A model generated the notes under the pieces. It did not search any database. It was not told where the DNA came from and saw only the letters and a program-made list of their open reading frames with translations. The position numbers were made by a program, and so were the translations under genes. From the NCBI RefSeq assembly GCF_900166965.1, contig NZ_FUZI01000001.1, positions 1,054,001-1,118,000 of the forward strand: a stretch of 64,000 nt of DNA, read 5' to 3'. Of this stretch, positions 34,757 to 44,700 are shown one piece after another (position 1 is the first letter of the stretch; every line of letters starts with the position of its first letter). The DNA is from Photobacterium piscicola (GTDB lineage: Bacteria; Pseudomonadota; Gammaproteobacteria; Enterobacterales; Vibrionaceae).

Positions 34757-36204
34757 TATTTAGCCTCAGTATTTGTATAAGATTGAATATAACCGTCAAG
34801 TTGAGCAATAAAGTCGATATGATCGCTATCTAATAAAGTCGCGACATTTAATAGCAACTGATTACTATTAACATAGCCAATTATCGGGATCGGTAATTCA
34901 CGTAGCGCATCTAAATGCAGTTGTGCTTTACCGGGTAAGGTAAGTTTAAGACCATAACAAGGATAGGTTTCACTAGGAATGGCACCGCCACCGACTTGCA
35001 TCACCAGAGGAACAGCCTGAGCATAAGATTTCCATCGTAGCGCCCATTGTTGAGCTAACGTTTGACTCACTTTAGCGCGATCTAACGCCTGTTGCGCGAC
35101 ACCAAAAGCCGCAGGATCACGGTTAAGTTTCTGGACTAATAATTGCTCAAGCATGGATAAAACAATTCGTCCCGGACGGAAGGTACGCATCATCGGGTTT
35201 TTAGCTAATTGTTGGCAAAGTTTTGGGCACCCTGCAATAATGCCCGCCTGCGGTCCACCAATGATTTTATCACCAGAGAAACAGACTAAATCAACGCCCA
35301 TTTGCAAATAGCGTGGTAATGACACTTCACTTTGGGCATATTGTTCAGACGATAATCCAGAGCCTTGATCGATCACTAATGAAACATGCTCAGGTAGGCG
35401 TTCAGCCACATCCTGAATATCTGGCGATTCAGTAAACCCCTGCATTGAAAAATTAGACTGATGTACCATTAAGACCATCGCAGTATTTTCAGTGATCGCA
35501 TTAATATAGTCATCACTGGTGGTAATATTGGTGGTGCCAACTTCAACTAACTTACAACCAGAAAGGGCTAGAATATCAGGGATACGAAAACCACCGCCAA
35601 TTTGAACTTGCTCACCGCGAGAAACAATCACTTCTTTACCCGCAGCCAACGCATGCAGCACTAAGTAAACTGACGCAGCATTATTGTTTACAATTACACA
35701 ATCTTCAGCGCCAATCCAACTCTGGATCAAGGTCGGTAATAAACCATTACGATCACCACGTTTACCATCAGCTAATTTCAACTCAAGGTTGTTATACCCC
35801 GTATTAACTGCTTTAACGCTGTCCCAAATTTGTTCGTTAATTGGAGAACGTCCAAGATTGGTGTGCACTGCTATACCGGTAGCATTCATTACTCGTTGTT
35901 GGCGACGACGATATAACTGACGGCAACTATCAAGCACTAAGGCCATAATATCGAGATCATTAACACCTTGAGTTTTAAAATCAGGGTGCTGACGGATAGA
36001 TGCAAACAGTTGACGCAGTGTATTAGTTACAACTGGGCGACTTAATAAGCGCACATAATCAGTTAAATCTGAATGCTGAAGAAGTTGTTCAATTTGAGGT
36101 AAACGGTAGTTGATTGTTGGAGCGAGTGATGCAGAAGGTAGAGCTGGCGATGTTATTGTCGTCACGATAAGTTCCTTGGCTGAATTGCAGACAACAGCAC
36201 TCAT
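34756..36204 (-). CDS. selA: SelA, selenocysteine synthase
   Basis: The 482-aa PLP enzyme converts Ser-tRNA(Sec) to Sec-tRNA(Sec) with selenophosphate. HTNLGRSPIN and GAEDCVIVNNNAASVYLVLHA are conserved, and the PLP lysine is in SGDKIIGGPQAG (about residue 310). The N-terminus is about 30 residues longer than in E. coli SelA (463 aa) and Ser/Thr/Pro-rich, so a later non-ATG start is possible; the ribosome site before the ATG at 36204 is close and unusual (AGGGT). The tRNA gene selC ends 60 bp upstream on the same strand. Confidence 0.94.
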   Translation of the reverse strand: MSAVVCNSAKELIVTTITSPALPSASLAPTINYRLPQIEQLLQHSDLTDYVRLLSRPVVTNTLRQLFASIRQHPDFKTQGVNDLDIMALVLDSCRQLYRRRQQRVMNATGIAVHTNLGRSPINEQIWDSVKAVNTGYNNLELKLADGKRGDRNGLLPTLIQSWIGAEDCVIVNNNAASVYLVLHALAAGKEVIVSRGEQVQIGGGFRIPDILALSGCKLVEVGTTNITTSDDYINAITENTAMVLMVHQSNFSMQGFTESPDIQDVAERLPEHVSLVIDQGSGLSSEQYAQSEVSLPRYLQMGVDLVCFSGDKIIGGPQAGIIAGCPKLCQQLAKNPMMRTFRPGRIVLSMLEQLLVQKLNRDPAAFGVAQQALDRAKVSQTLAQQWALRWKSYAQAVPLVMQVGGGAIPSETYPCYGLKLTLPGKAQLHLDALRELPIPIIGYVNSNQLLLNVATLLDSDHIDFIAQLDGYIQSYTNTEAK

Positions 36205-36264
36205 ACCCTAGCCCAAATAGGCAAAGTAACGAGTGTCAGAGGAACCATTTAAACGCGCGAAAAA

Positions 36265-36356
36265 TGGCGGAAGAGGCAGGAATTGAACCTACCAAAGCTT
36301 ATACAGCTCACATCGGTTTTGAAGACCGAGAAGGCCACCAGACCTCATCTCATTCC
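36265..36356 (-). tRNA. selC: tRNA-Sec (anticodon UCA)
   Basis: The 92-nt gene has anticodon TCA (36320-36322) in stem TCGGT/ACCGA, a long variable arm (GAGCT/AGCTT), a 6-bp D-stem with G-U pairs, T-arm GTAGG-TTCAATT-CCTGC and an encoded CCA. The 5' acceptor strand reads GGAATGAG and the 3' strand CTCTTCC, giving seven pairs only if one U is bulged; E. coli tRNA-Sec has eight. The gene lies 60 bp before selA on the same strand. The identity is not in doubt; the acceptor detail is unusual. Confidence 0.93.
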
Positions 36357-36503
36357 GAAATTCTTTTGCATCATAATGTAACTATCATCGTTATTATTTG
36401 ATTTATATCAATTCGTAGCACAAATACCACTATACCAATAAAGTATTTATTTGAACGTGTAATATTTCATCATACAAAAGTTAAATTCCGTTATCATTAT
36501 GAA

Positions 36504-36533
36504 CAAAAAAAGCCCTACGCTACCGTAAGGCTT
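36504..36533 (-). terminator. Terminator of the lipoprotein gene
   Basis: On the minus strand AAGCCTTACG pairs with CGTAGGGCTT (one G-U) around a short loop, followed by seven T. It is 28 bases after the stop at 36562. Confidence 0.85.
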
Positions 36534-36561
36534 AAACAAAAAAGATAATATGTTTATTAAG

Positions 36562-37161
36562 TTATCTTACAACCCCATTATCTTGTAGGTTTTCAATTAG
36601 AATATGTGTTAATTCTGAAATAATATCGTTCATGTTATTAGGGTCAACAGACTCTGATGATGTTGACCAAATAGGCTTATGGCTTTTTGTATCAAACAAG
36701 GTAAATTCAACATTCACAAATTCATAAGAAACCGTATAACTGTCATCATAAATATAGCTATACGAACTATTATAGTAATTATGGAATGATAAACCGCTGC
36801 TATATCCACCATAGCCATTACCTGGATAACGAATATTTTTATCTTCGATGTTAACTAACTTCGCAACAAAAACTGTTTGGGTGCCATTTTTCTGAATATA
36901 ACTCGATAAGTCCGCTTTTGATGGTAATTTATTAGGGTATATTTGAGAACTCGATACAGCATTAACTCCCTTACTTTGTAATTCTTTAACCATATCATCT
37001 TCAAATATTCGTCTAACACGTAAATTATCTGACATCGCAACCACTAATGAACTTTTTATCGGAACATTTGAATAATTTCTATCTACCCACGATGAGGTTA
37101 AATTACTAGAAGCACATGATGTTAATAACATTGTTAATATAAAAATAAAGATTGAACGCAT
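36562..37161 (-). CDS. Lipoprotein of unknown function
   Basis: The 199-aa protein has a lipobox (MLLTSC, Cys about residue 15) followed by ASSN, so it should reach the outer membrane. The SSWVDRNYSNVPIKSSLVV start and LRVRRIFEDDMVKELQSKGV recall a loosely defined family of small bacterial lipoproteins, but I cannot name it. The middle is Gly/Tyr/Ser-rich. The ATG at 37161 has a strong AGGGA site; the frame is open further upstream but that would bury the signal peptide. It is divergent from the Sel1-repeat lipoprotein gene across 62 bp. Confidence 0.75.
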   Translation of the reverse strand: MRSIFIFILTMLLTSCASSNLTSSWVDRNYSNVPIKSSLVVAMSDNLRVRRIFEDDMVKELQSKGVNAVSSSQIYPNKLPSKADLSSYIQKNGTQTVFVAKLVNIEDKNIRYPGNGYGGYSSGLSFHNYYNSSYSYIYDDSYTVSYEFVNVEFTLFDTKSHKPIWSTSSESVDPNNMNDIISELTHILIENLQDNGVVR

Positions 37162-37223
37162 AATACATCCCTTTAAGTTATGTTCTAAAATTAACAATAG
37201 TACAGGGATAGGAGAAAGCAATA

Positions 37224-38345
37224 ATGAAAAAAATGATAGTATCAAGTTTAATAATACTTTGTGGTTGTAGTGCTGAAAACAATGATTCAAGTTTAACAAA
37301 CGGGCCTGAATTAAACAAACCAACCTCTATTTCAAAAAATAAAGCACTACAAACACTCTCACCATTATCTCAATCAATATTAAAGATTGAAAACACAGAA
37401 ACATCTAAACCTGAGAAGGAGAATGAAATAAAAAAAATAGAATTTATGGCAGAAGATGATCCTGATGCAATGATTTATTTAGCCGCATTGTTCGAAGAAG
37501 GTGAATTAGTCACAAAATCAGAACAAAAAGCACGATCACTATATAAAAAAGCAACAGAGCAAAATCACCTCCTTGCTCGTTATTATTATTCACTAATGCT
37601 GATCGATGGCAGAGGTGGCAAAACTGACTATGTTAATGCTGAATCAAACTTACTAATTAATATTAAAAATCAACATGCTCCATCATCTTACTCATTAGGT
37701 TATTTATATTTCATACAAGAAAGACATCAAGATGTAATTGATATTTTAAGTAAAAACGATAATGCCAATAATGAATATTCAAATTATTTATTAGCCATTT
37801 CATATTTAGAATTAAATAAAAACACACAACAAGCGATTAATTTATTACATAACTCAGCTAAAAAAGATCATCCTTATTCTCATTTAGTATTAGGTGACAT
37901 CTATCGCCGAGGACTCTATGACATCGAAATCGATACAGCAAAGAGTTTTAAACATCTTAATATTGCAGCAAAGCAAAATAATCCTAAAGCCTTATTTGAT
38001 TTGGCTACATTAAGTTTGGAAAATTTATCGCTTATTGAAAATGATATTAATATTGCAATAGAGCAATTAAAATCGGCAGATAAGAATGGATACCCTTCTG
38101 CCAGTTTTGAATTAGCAAAGTTATATGATCAAGGAGATCTTCTCGAACAAAATTTTGATAAAGCTATTTATTGGTATAAACGTTCAGCTGCTCAAGGAAA
38201 TAATAGAGCAATGTATAATTTAGCCAGTATTTATATAAATGGCGATGGTGTCGATATCTCTATTGAAGAAGCAAAATATTGGCTTATAGAATCAGCTAAA
38301 AATGGTAATAATCGCGCTAAAGAGATTCTTCAAAACGGAGAATAA
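37224..38345 (+). CDS. Sel1-repeat lipoprotein
   Basis: The 373-aa protein has a lipobox (IILCGC, Cys about residue 15) and about six to eight Sel1/TPR-like repeats from residue 75 to the end; the clearest are ASFELAKLYDQGDL...KAIYWYKRSAAQG and AMYNLASIYINGDG...AKYWLIESAKNG. Such solenoids usually mediate protein contacts at the membrane. It is transcribed divergently from the other lipoprotein and ends in a bidirectional terminator. No partner can be named, though the surface-protein locus on the other strand starts right after it. Confidence 0.85.
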   Translation: MKKMIVSSLIILCGCSAENNDSSLTNGPELNKPTSISKNKALQTLSPLSQSILKIENTETSKPEKENEIKKIEFMAEDDPDAMIYLAALFEEGELVTKSEQKARSLYKKATEQNHLLARYYYSLMLIDGRGGKTDYVNAESNLLINIKNQHAPSSYSLGYLYFIQERHQDVIDILSKNDNANNEYSNYLLAISYLELNKNTQQAINLLHNSAKKDHPYSHLVLGDIYRRGLYDIEIDTAKSFKHLNIAAKQNNPKALFDLATLSLENLSLIENDINIAIEQLKSADKNGYPSASFELAKLYDQGDLLEQNFDKAIYWYKRSAAQGNNRAMYNLASIYINGDGVDISIEEAKYWLIESAKNGNNRAKEILQNGE

Positions 38346-38365
38346 ATAATTTTTATTGTATGATA

Positions 38366-38398
38366 ATAAAAGCCCAATAATTATATTGGGCTTTTATA
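38366..38398. terminator. Terminator of the Sel1-repeat gene
   Basis: AAAAGCCCAATA and TATTGGGCTTTT form a 12-bp stem with a 4-nt loop and A/T flanks, 20 bases after the stop at 38345. Confidence 0.85.
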
Positions 38399-38410
38399 GT
38401 TTTACGAATA

Positions 38411-38442
38411 AAAAAACTTGCTTGATATAACATCAAGCAAGT
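38411..38442 (-). terminator. Terminator of the surface-protein locus
   Basis: On the minus strand ACTTGCTTGAT pairs with ATCAAGCAAGT around a 5-nt loop, followed by seven T. It closes the transcript ending at 38467. Confidence 0.88.
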
Positions 38443-38466
38443 ATTGCCGTCACAAGTAAACGATAA

Positions 38467-41226
38467 CTAATTATCAATACGAACACTAAATATGAGTTCT
38501 TCTGACTCACCAGGAGAAACACTTCCTATTGTTCCTATAATTGCGCCTGTAGAACCATTTGCAATCGTATTGATTGAACCTTTTGAAATACTCGGTAAAG
38601 ACCCAACTACATTAAATGTTGTATAAGCGGGTGTGGCATCGGTTAAGGTCACGTTACGTGCCTCTTCAATGGCGATATTCTCTGTTGTTAACCGATACAT
38701 AATGCATTGACCAGGTGCAACAGCAAAATTGGTCGTCACATAAGTACCAGAATCTGATACACCATTACAATCTAAATCAGGTGTTTGTTCTTTCGTTACT
38801 TTCATGTTTGTATTTGCAACTGTTGTTGTATCGATAATTTGCAATGTGCCACAACTTACAGTGGTTTCGACAGTCGTAATATTATCCGTTCCCTGTGGTG
38901 TATTCGCAGGCACAAAGACCTTGATAAATAAGACCTTCTGAGCACCACCAGCAAGAGAAGCCACTGACGTTATCGCATTATCAGCCCCTGTCAGTATATT
39001 ATCGCTATCAGTATCTTCATAAATAACTGTAGAAAAACCAGCTTCTGAATTCGCTACAGTTAGCACAATATTTAAGAATTCATCATTGGTGTTATTGTTT
39101 AAAATATGTTTATACACAATGCTTCCACCAGCAAACGTTACACCATTTGAATTTGGCGGACCAAAGGCCAGACATTGATTATTATTATCAACAGTCACTG
39201 CATCATATTTAATGTCTTCTGCGCCAGTTGTTGGAGAAAAGACTTTAAAATAAACATCTTGAGTGGCAGATTCTGCGTCTACAGGAACGGTCACGTCAGC
39301 ATAAACAACGACCGCATCATCAGGACCTAATACTGGAATATTGGTAATAACTTCATTCTCAGCATTTTTAAACACAACAGTCCAATCTGCAGGCATGGTG
39401 TTAACAGCAAAATTTGAGCCGCTGTATTGCAACTCATAACTTTCAGCTGCATCTGACTTATTAGTTACGTATAAAGTAAACCGAGTGGTTGCACCAGGTA
39501 TTGCAGTATTTGTTGTAACAGCCGCAGCTTCAGGACCTGCACCATAACCACAATTATCGTCAACGGCATCACAGCTATCCTCAACTGTTAGCCCTGTTTC
39601 TGCTCTCACATTATTGGTTAAATCAACGGTACTCGCGACTATTTCTCCCAAACGATCAATAACAGTATTTGTTTTCGAGGTATCGTTTGACGATCTTGCA
39701 CGCTTAACCGTCTGGTATGGTCCACCTATAGCTGAAGCAGGGAGCGTTGCAACCAATATGACTTTATATCCACACACTCCATTACTGTCAGTCACTAAGT
39801 ATGATGGACAGGTTTCGCCTGCAGCAGGAATAACGCCGGTATCTGGATTACTGTCATTATCAGTATCTATTAATGGTGTTACACCATCACTTTTATATAA
39901 GAAGAAGCTAGTACCACTTGGAAATGTGGAAGATTCAATAGTGACATTAAAAATATCTTCATCATTACCCGTATTCCAGATGTAATTGGTAAAACTAACC
40001 CGTGCACCTTGCGAAGCAGACGCTACTTCAACAATCTCATGATTGGTGTCATCAAGTGCATCACAATTATTATCGGTACCAACATCACAGCCACCATTGT
40101 TAGCAATAACCGCATAATTAGACGTAATTAGAAATGGCACTCTATTGGTATTGGTTGAATCTAACTCACCTGCATCAACAGTACCGTTATTATCTTCATC
40201 AAAACCATAAATACCTTGGTTATACAATGTGGTTGCAGAAAGGCCTGAATCGATATTAACTTCAAATGTTATCGTCGCTGATTCATCGGCAGCTAAACCA
40301 TCCATTACAAATTGAATTTCATCATTATCAGAACAAAGCCCACTCGGTGCAATACAAGTTGTAAAGAGTAAATCTTGATCGCCTGTTGTTTCACTTCCAC
40401 CGATTGTTGCACCAGAAGCTGTGATTGTTGTTCCTGATAAACTCCAAGATACCGCGCCATTAAAACGCATCCCTTCGGGCAGAACATCCTTTAAAATCAC
40501 ACCATTAGTCTGTAACGGATCCATATCCGTAAGACCCACATTCGTGTATGTAAATGTTACCGTATGTGGCCCACTTGGTGATGCACCGACATTGGCACTT
40601 AATGCTTTTGAAATTTCAATAATCGGTAAATTAGTTGCAGTTACAGTATCAGTATTGGTCTGTGTTCCCACGCCACCATTTGCCACAGAAATACCATCAA
40701 CACTCACCGCTTGGCTAGTTGCTGTCACCGTTAGCGCATCCGATGAATTAATTGTCGCTGCAGCATCAATATCAGCCACAATAACAAATTCAAAACTTTC
40801 ACCCGCCGCTAGAGGACCAATTACAGAACCTGACGCTATTGGTGATGAACCAGGATCAGCAACACCATCGTTATTTTCATCAGGATAAATAGTTGCAGCA
40901 CTAATAACAGAAGCAGGTATCACAATATCAAGTACAAAAGAATCGGTGTTATTACCGGTATTCGTTAATACATGATTGAATGTCACCGTTCGACCCGGTG
41001 CGCCCAACTTAGATTGATCATTAATCAATGTCAGTGCCGCAACAGGCTGAACAAGGGTTTCAACTAAATTAGATGTTGTGCTACGTAAAATATTGGCACT
41101 ATCACGATACGTAGCACCAGCTTGATTTTTAATCACTGTACCAGATTCAGTCAAAGCCATTACAGCGAAACTGGCACTAGCAACAACGGTTATACCTATT
41201 TTGGCGATTCCCTTGAAGACATTCAT
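38467..41226 (-). CDS. Exported DUF11-type repeat protein (919 aa)
   Basis: A signal peptide (about 1-25, ending AVMALT) precedes an N-terminal module that begins ESGTVIKNQAGATYRD and contains PGRTVTFNHVLTNTGNNTD. Ig-like DUF11-type repeats follow, with Asp-rich calcium-type turns such as DENNDGVADPG and paired cysteines. From about residue 680 comes a two-domain C-terminal module: a domain with DTDSDNILTGADNA and KVFVPANTP, then from about 805 a last domain ending EELIFSVRIDN. The N- and C-terminal modules recur in neighbouring proteins. It is the last gene of the locus, 18 bp after the OmpA-type gene, with a GGGGGAG ribosome site. A secreted, surface-exposed structural protein is likely; no enzyme motif is seen. 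Confidence 0.8.
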   Translation of the reverse strand: MNVFKGIAKIGITVVASASFAVMALTESGTVIKNQAGATYRDSANILRSTTSNLVETLVQPVAALTLINDQSKLGAPGRTVTFNHVLTNTGNNTDSFVLDIVIPASVISAATIYPDENNDGVADPGSSPIASGSVIGPLAAGESFEFVIVADIDAAATINSSDALTVTATSQAVSVDGISVANGGVGTQTNTDTVTATNLPIIEISKALSANVGASPSGPHTVTFTYTNVGLTDMDPLQTNGVILKDVLPEGMRFNGAVSWSLSGTTITASGATIGGSETTGDQDLLFTTCIAPSGLCSDNDEIQFVMDGLAADESATITFEVNIDSGLSATTLYNQGIYGFDEDNNGTVDAGELDSTNTNRVPFLITSNYAVIANNGGCDVGTDNNCDALDDTNHEIVEVASASQGARVSFTNYIWNTGNDEDIFNVTIESSTFPSGTSFFLYKSDGVTPLIDTDNDSNPDTGVIPAAGETCPSYLVTDSNGVCGYKVILVATLPASAIGGPYQTVKRARSSNDTSKTNTVIDRLGEIVASTVDLTNNVRAETGLTVEDSCDAVDDNCGYGAGPEAAAVTTNTAIPGATTRFTLYVTNKSDAAESYELQYSGSNFAVNTMPADWTVVFKNAENEVITNIPVLGPDDAVVVYADVTVPVDAESATQDVYFKVFSPTTGAEDIKYDAVTVDNNNQCLAFGPPNSNGVTFAGGSIVYKHILNNNTNDEFLNIVLTVANSEAGFSTVIYEDTDSDNILTGADNAITSVASLAGGAQKVLFIKVFVPANTPQGTDNITTVETTVSCGTLQIIDTTTVANTNMKVTKEQTPDLDCNGVSDSGTYVTTNFAVAPGQCIMYRLTTENIAIEEARNVTLTDATPAYTTFNVVGSLPSISKGSINTIANGSTGAIIGTIGSVSPGESEELIFSVRIDN

Positions 41227-41243
41227 ATGAAGCTCCCCCTTCC

Positions 41244-41765
41244 CTATTGTGCACTAGAATGACTAGCCACTGCGTTGTATTGCATACTAACCGGGTTAAA
41301 ATCAGCATCTAAAAGAATCAGTTGCGTACGGCGATTTACTCGATTACTTATTTTATTATTTGAAACAATAAACGGTTCCCTTGATCCTGAACCTAATGTC
41401 ACTATACGGTGTTCAGCAAGCCCTTGACGTTGTAAATAATTTGCAACAACGTCAGCGCGTGCCTTTGCTAATTGATCGTTATATCCTGCTTTTCCTGAAT
41501 TATCAGCAGAACCAATAACAGCCACATTTAATGTAGGATTAGTTTGCAATAATTGTGCCGCTTGATCTAATGCATGTTGTTGTTGTACATCTAACGATTT
41601 TTTATCAAAGTCAAAATTAACGACGGTTGGCCAATAATGACCGTCGATAACTGTTGTTGTATTGCCACAAGCAAGATCACCATAGTCGGCATAAATAGCT
41701 TCATTAGAAACACAGCCTGAAATCCCTACACTTAAAAATAATAAAGAAGTTGTTAATAATTTCAT
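41244..41765 (-). CDS. OmpA-family lipoprotein
   Basis: The 173-aa protein has a lipobox (SVGISGC, Cys about residue 18) and an OmpA/MotB C-terminal domain: VVNFDFDKKSL, VIGSADNSGKAGYNDQLAKARADVV, and SNRVNRRTQLIL with the peptidoglycan-binding Asp and Arg region. It should tether an outer-membrane complex to peptidoglycan. It is coded 17 bp after the giant barrel protein and 18 bp before the 919-aa repeat protein, so a role in anchoring that barrel is plausible. The ATG at 41765 has an AGGA site; an upstream in-frame start would disrupt the lipoprotein signal. Confidence 0.85.
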   Translation of the reverse strand: MKLLTTSLLFLSVGISGCVSNEAIYADYGDLACGNTTTVIDGHYWPTVVNFDFDKKSLDVQQQHALDQAAQLLQTNPTLNVAVIGSADNSGKAGYNDQLAKARADVVANYLQRQGLAEHRIVTLGSGSREPFIVSNNKISNRVNRRTQLILLDADFNPVSMQYNAVASHSSAQ

Positions 41766-41782
41766 GATTACATTCCTCACCA

Positions 41783-44700
41783 CTATTCGCTTAACCAACC
41801 AAATAAGTCTTCATCAAGCTTAAACATCATTTCAAAGTAAAAACCTTGTAAGTTATAACCTTGTGGGTCGAGGTCATTATCATCAAAACCTATTACGTTA
41901 TAACCAATACCTGCACGTAGATTTTTCATAACAAGATAGTTCAAACCGACACCGAAAGAATAACGGCGACTATCAAACCAATCAGTACCTAACATGCCGC
42001 CATGTACATCAAGATCCCAACGACGGTTAATATAATAAATTACACGACCATCAATAATTGTTGCCACAGAATCATAGTCTTGTTCATATTCAGTGAAATC
42101 CTCCCACTTCAGCCCAACACGTCCCGATATTGTCCAATCTGGCGATAGTTGATAATTCTGGTGGGTAGATAAAATATGTGCGGTACGCGTGCTGTCATTA
42201 CGCTCTGTTTTCCACTCATAAGCACCTAACATATGGTAACGATTAGTTAATCTAGGACGATAAGCAAAACCTAAACTGAAATGATTACTCCATGTATTTT
42301 GTGCATTTTCTTTATCAATATAACGGTACTCTTCACGTACAAGCCCACTCCAATCTTGACTTAAACGCGTGACCCAAGCACCCAAAATTCCATAATAATC
42401 TTCAGTATCACCGTGACGATATTCTATACGGCCCGTAGTTTTATAATTAGGATTACGTACATCAGCTAAACCTAATGACACCGCAACACCAGAGGTTCCT
42501 TCGCCTTCAATAACTTCAACATATTCAATCGCAGGATCAACACTGATACCGGGAATTACTTCAAACCGACCACGATAACCATTAGCTAGCTCAAGGCTAC
42601 GACCATCTGATGCACCACGTTGTCTAAACTCATTAAACGTACTACCACCATGAAGCCAATCAACATCGATACCTGCCGTAAATAAGCTTGTTGAACCACT
42701 GCCTAAATTACTAATGCCGTCTAAAGAATCAATATACTCATATTGGGTATATATGCTGGCTTGCTTATGTACTTTCCAATCCGCTTTTACATTAAAACGA
42801 CGCTTGCTATCATGACCAAAACTCTGCTCATATTCAGTGTCTAACCGACCTGGACGTCCCCACAAACTAAATGTACGACCCAGCCCCACAATTGCGGTGG
42901 TATATTCTTCTGAATCTGTTTCGGTTTCATTTTTAATATAACGAGAGCCTAAACGTGTTACCCATTGAGAGCCCAAAATCTTGCTATCTACCGTTGCCCC
43001 AATAGACTGTTGCTTTTCTTTATGAGCTAAAGATTCAGAGTGACTGGCTTCAATGTTTAGGTTCATTAAGCCTGTTAACTTCTGACGATGGCGAAGACGA
43101 AGTTCTTGACGAGCTGGCGTTACACCACCAGTAGTATTAGTAAACCCTTCTTCTGCATAAACATATTCAAGCTCAGTCGCTGCTTGAGCGTGCCAATCAC
43201 GATTAAGTCTAAGTTTATATGCCATACCATTTTTAAGTTTTTCCTGAGTATCAGTAGTTAACGTACTGGCACTTTCATCACCCTTATGGGACATACTCGC
43301 AACAGAAGCGGTTATTTGCGTTTTATTATCAAAATCATAGTTAACCCAAAGGCTACCAATGTCATAACCTTCAACATCATTGTCATTATATTCGTAGCTC
43401 AGACCGGCAAGTAAATAAGGGGTGAATAAATAAGAAAGTCTTGCGCCTGCAACGGTATAGGCATCACCATCACCATCCACATCATAGGCGACTCTCACTT
43501 TGATAGGATTGAGATTAGGATCGTAACTAGGAATAACACGATTAAATCGCATATCACCAGTGAAATAGTCAATGGTATAGTCAATATAACGGGTTAATAG
43601 CTGCTGATTTAGAACAAGACCAGTATTATCTCTGTCATACGTAACCAAAGTTACCGTATCAGAATGACGCACAATGCGTGTGTCTCCGATACTATAAAAC
43701 ATTGCAGTACCGTTACCATTAAACTCAATCACTTTATGTAAATCTTCAGGACGCGCACCATATAATTGTGCGGTAATTTTCCCATCGTTATACATACTAT
43801 TGAAGCCATTAAGAATCTGACTTGTACGTCCAATATCAGACTCATCAGTTCCATCAGCGGTACTATAATCGCCCCACATTGCGAAATGGCGTTCTTTTTC
43901 AAGTTTCACATAGAGCTTACTGGTACTACGAGCATCATAACCTTTAATACTTGCATCACCTGGAATTGGGTAATAGCTGTCTGGTGATATTTCGCGATAA
44001 AATTCTTCATCAGACTTGTCACTGTCATAACTTAACGTTAAATGCATACCACCTTTAATATTACCTTTAATAAAGGCGGCGGCTCTTTCGTCATGACTAT
44101 AGGTTTTATTTTCATAACCGTCTAATTGAGCAGGCGGTCTTTCTCCACTAAAACGGCCATAACGTCCGGTATAATTTACAATACCTGAAACAAATAACGG
44201 ACGTTTAGCGGCAATTTGATAAAGTTTGATTTTGTCAGAGAAGTCTTCAACTGACGCTTGGATATTAATTTGGCCCGTATTTTCAGTACTGCGTAAATAA
44301 ACGGTTTTTTCACCATTAATAACACGAACTTGATGACCCGTTTCATTCTCTTGAATATCAGGGTCTAACCAAGTATCACCTTGATCTGTATCTAGCGTTA
44401 CAAAGTAAGTACCACGTGCCAAATTATTATTTTCATCGTACAACTTAATAATAACAGGAATAACAGAACGACCACCGTCAGCACGTAACACATCACCATC
44501 AGCGACAACACTTATACGTTTTGCAGACTTTGGATGAGAGAACGTTTTTCCTAAAACAAGACGCTCATTACCAAATGGATCCACCGTTTTAATTTCAACA
44601 ACGTTATCACCATCGTCTAATGGAATACCATACCAACCAACAATTTGAGCATTCTCACGTTTATTAATAATACGTTCGCCTAATTGATCAACATTGATTG

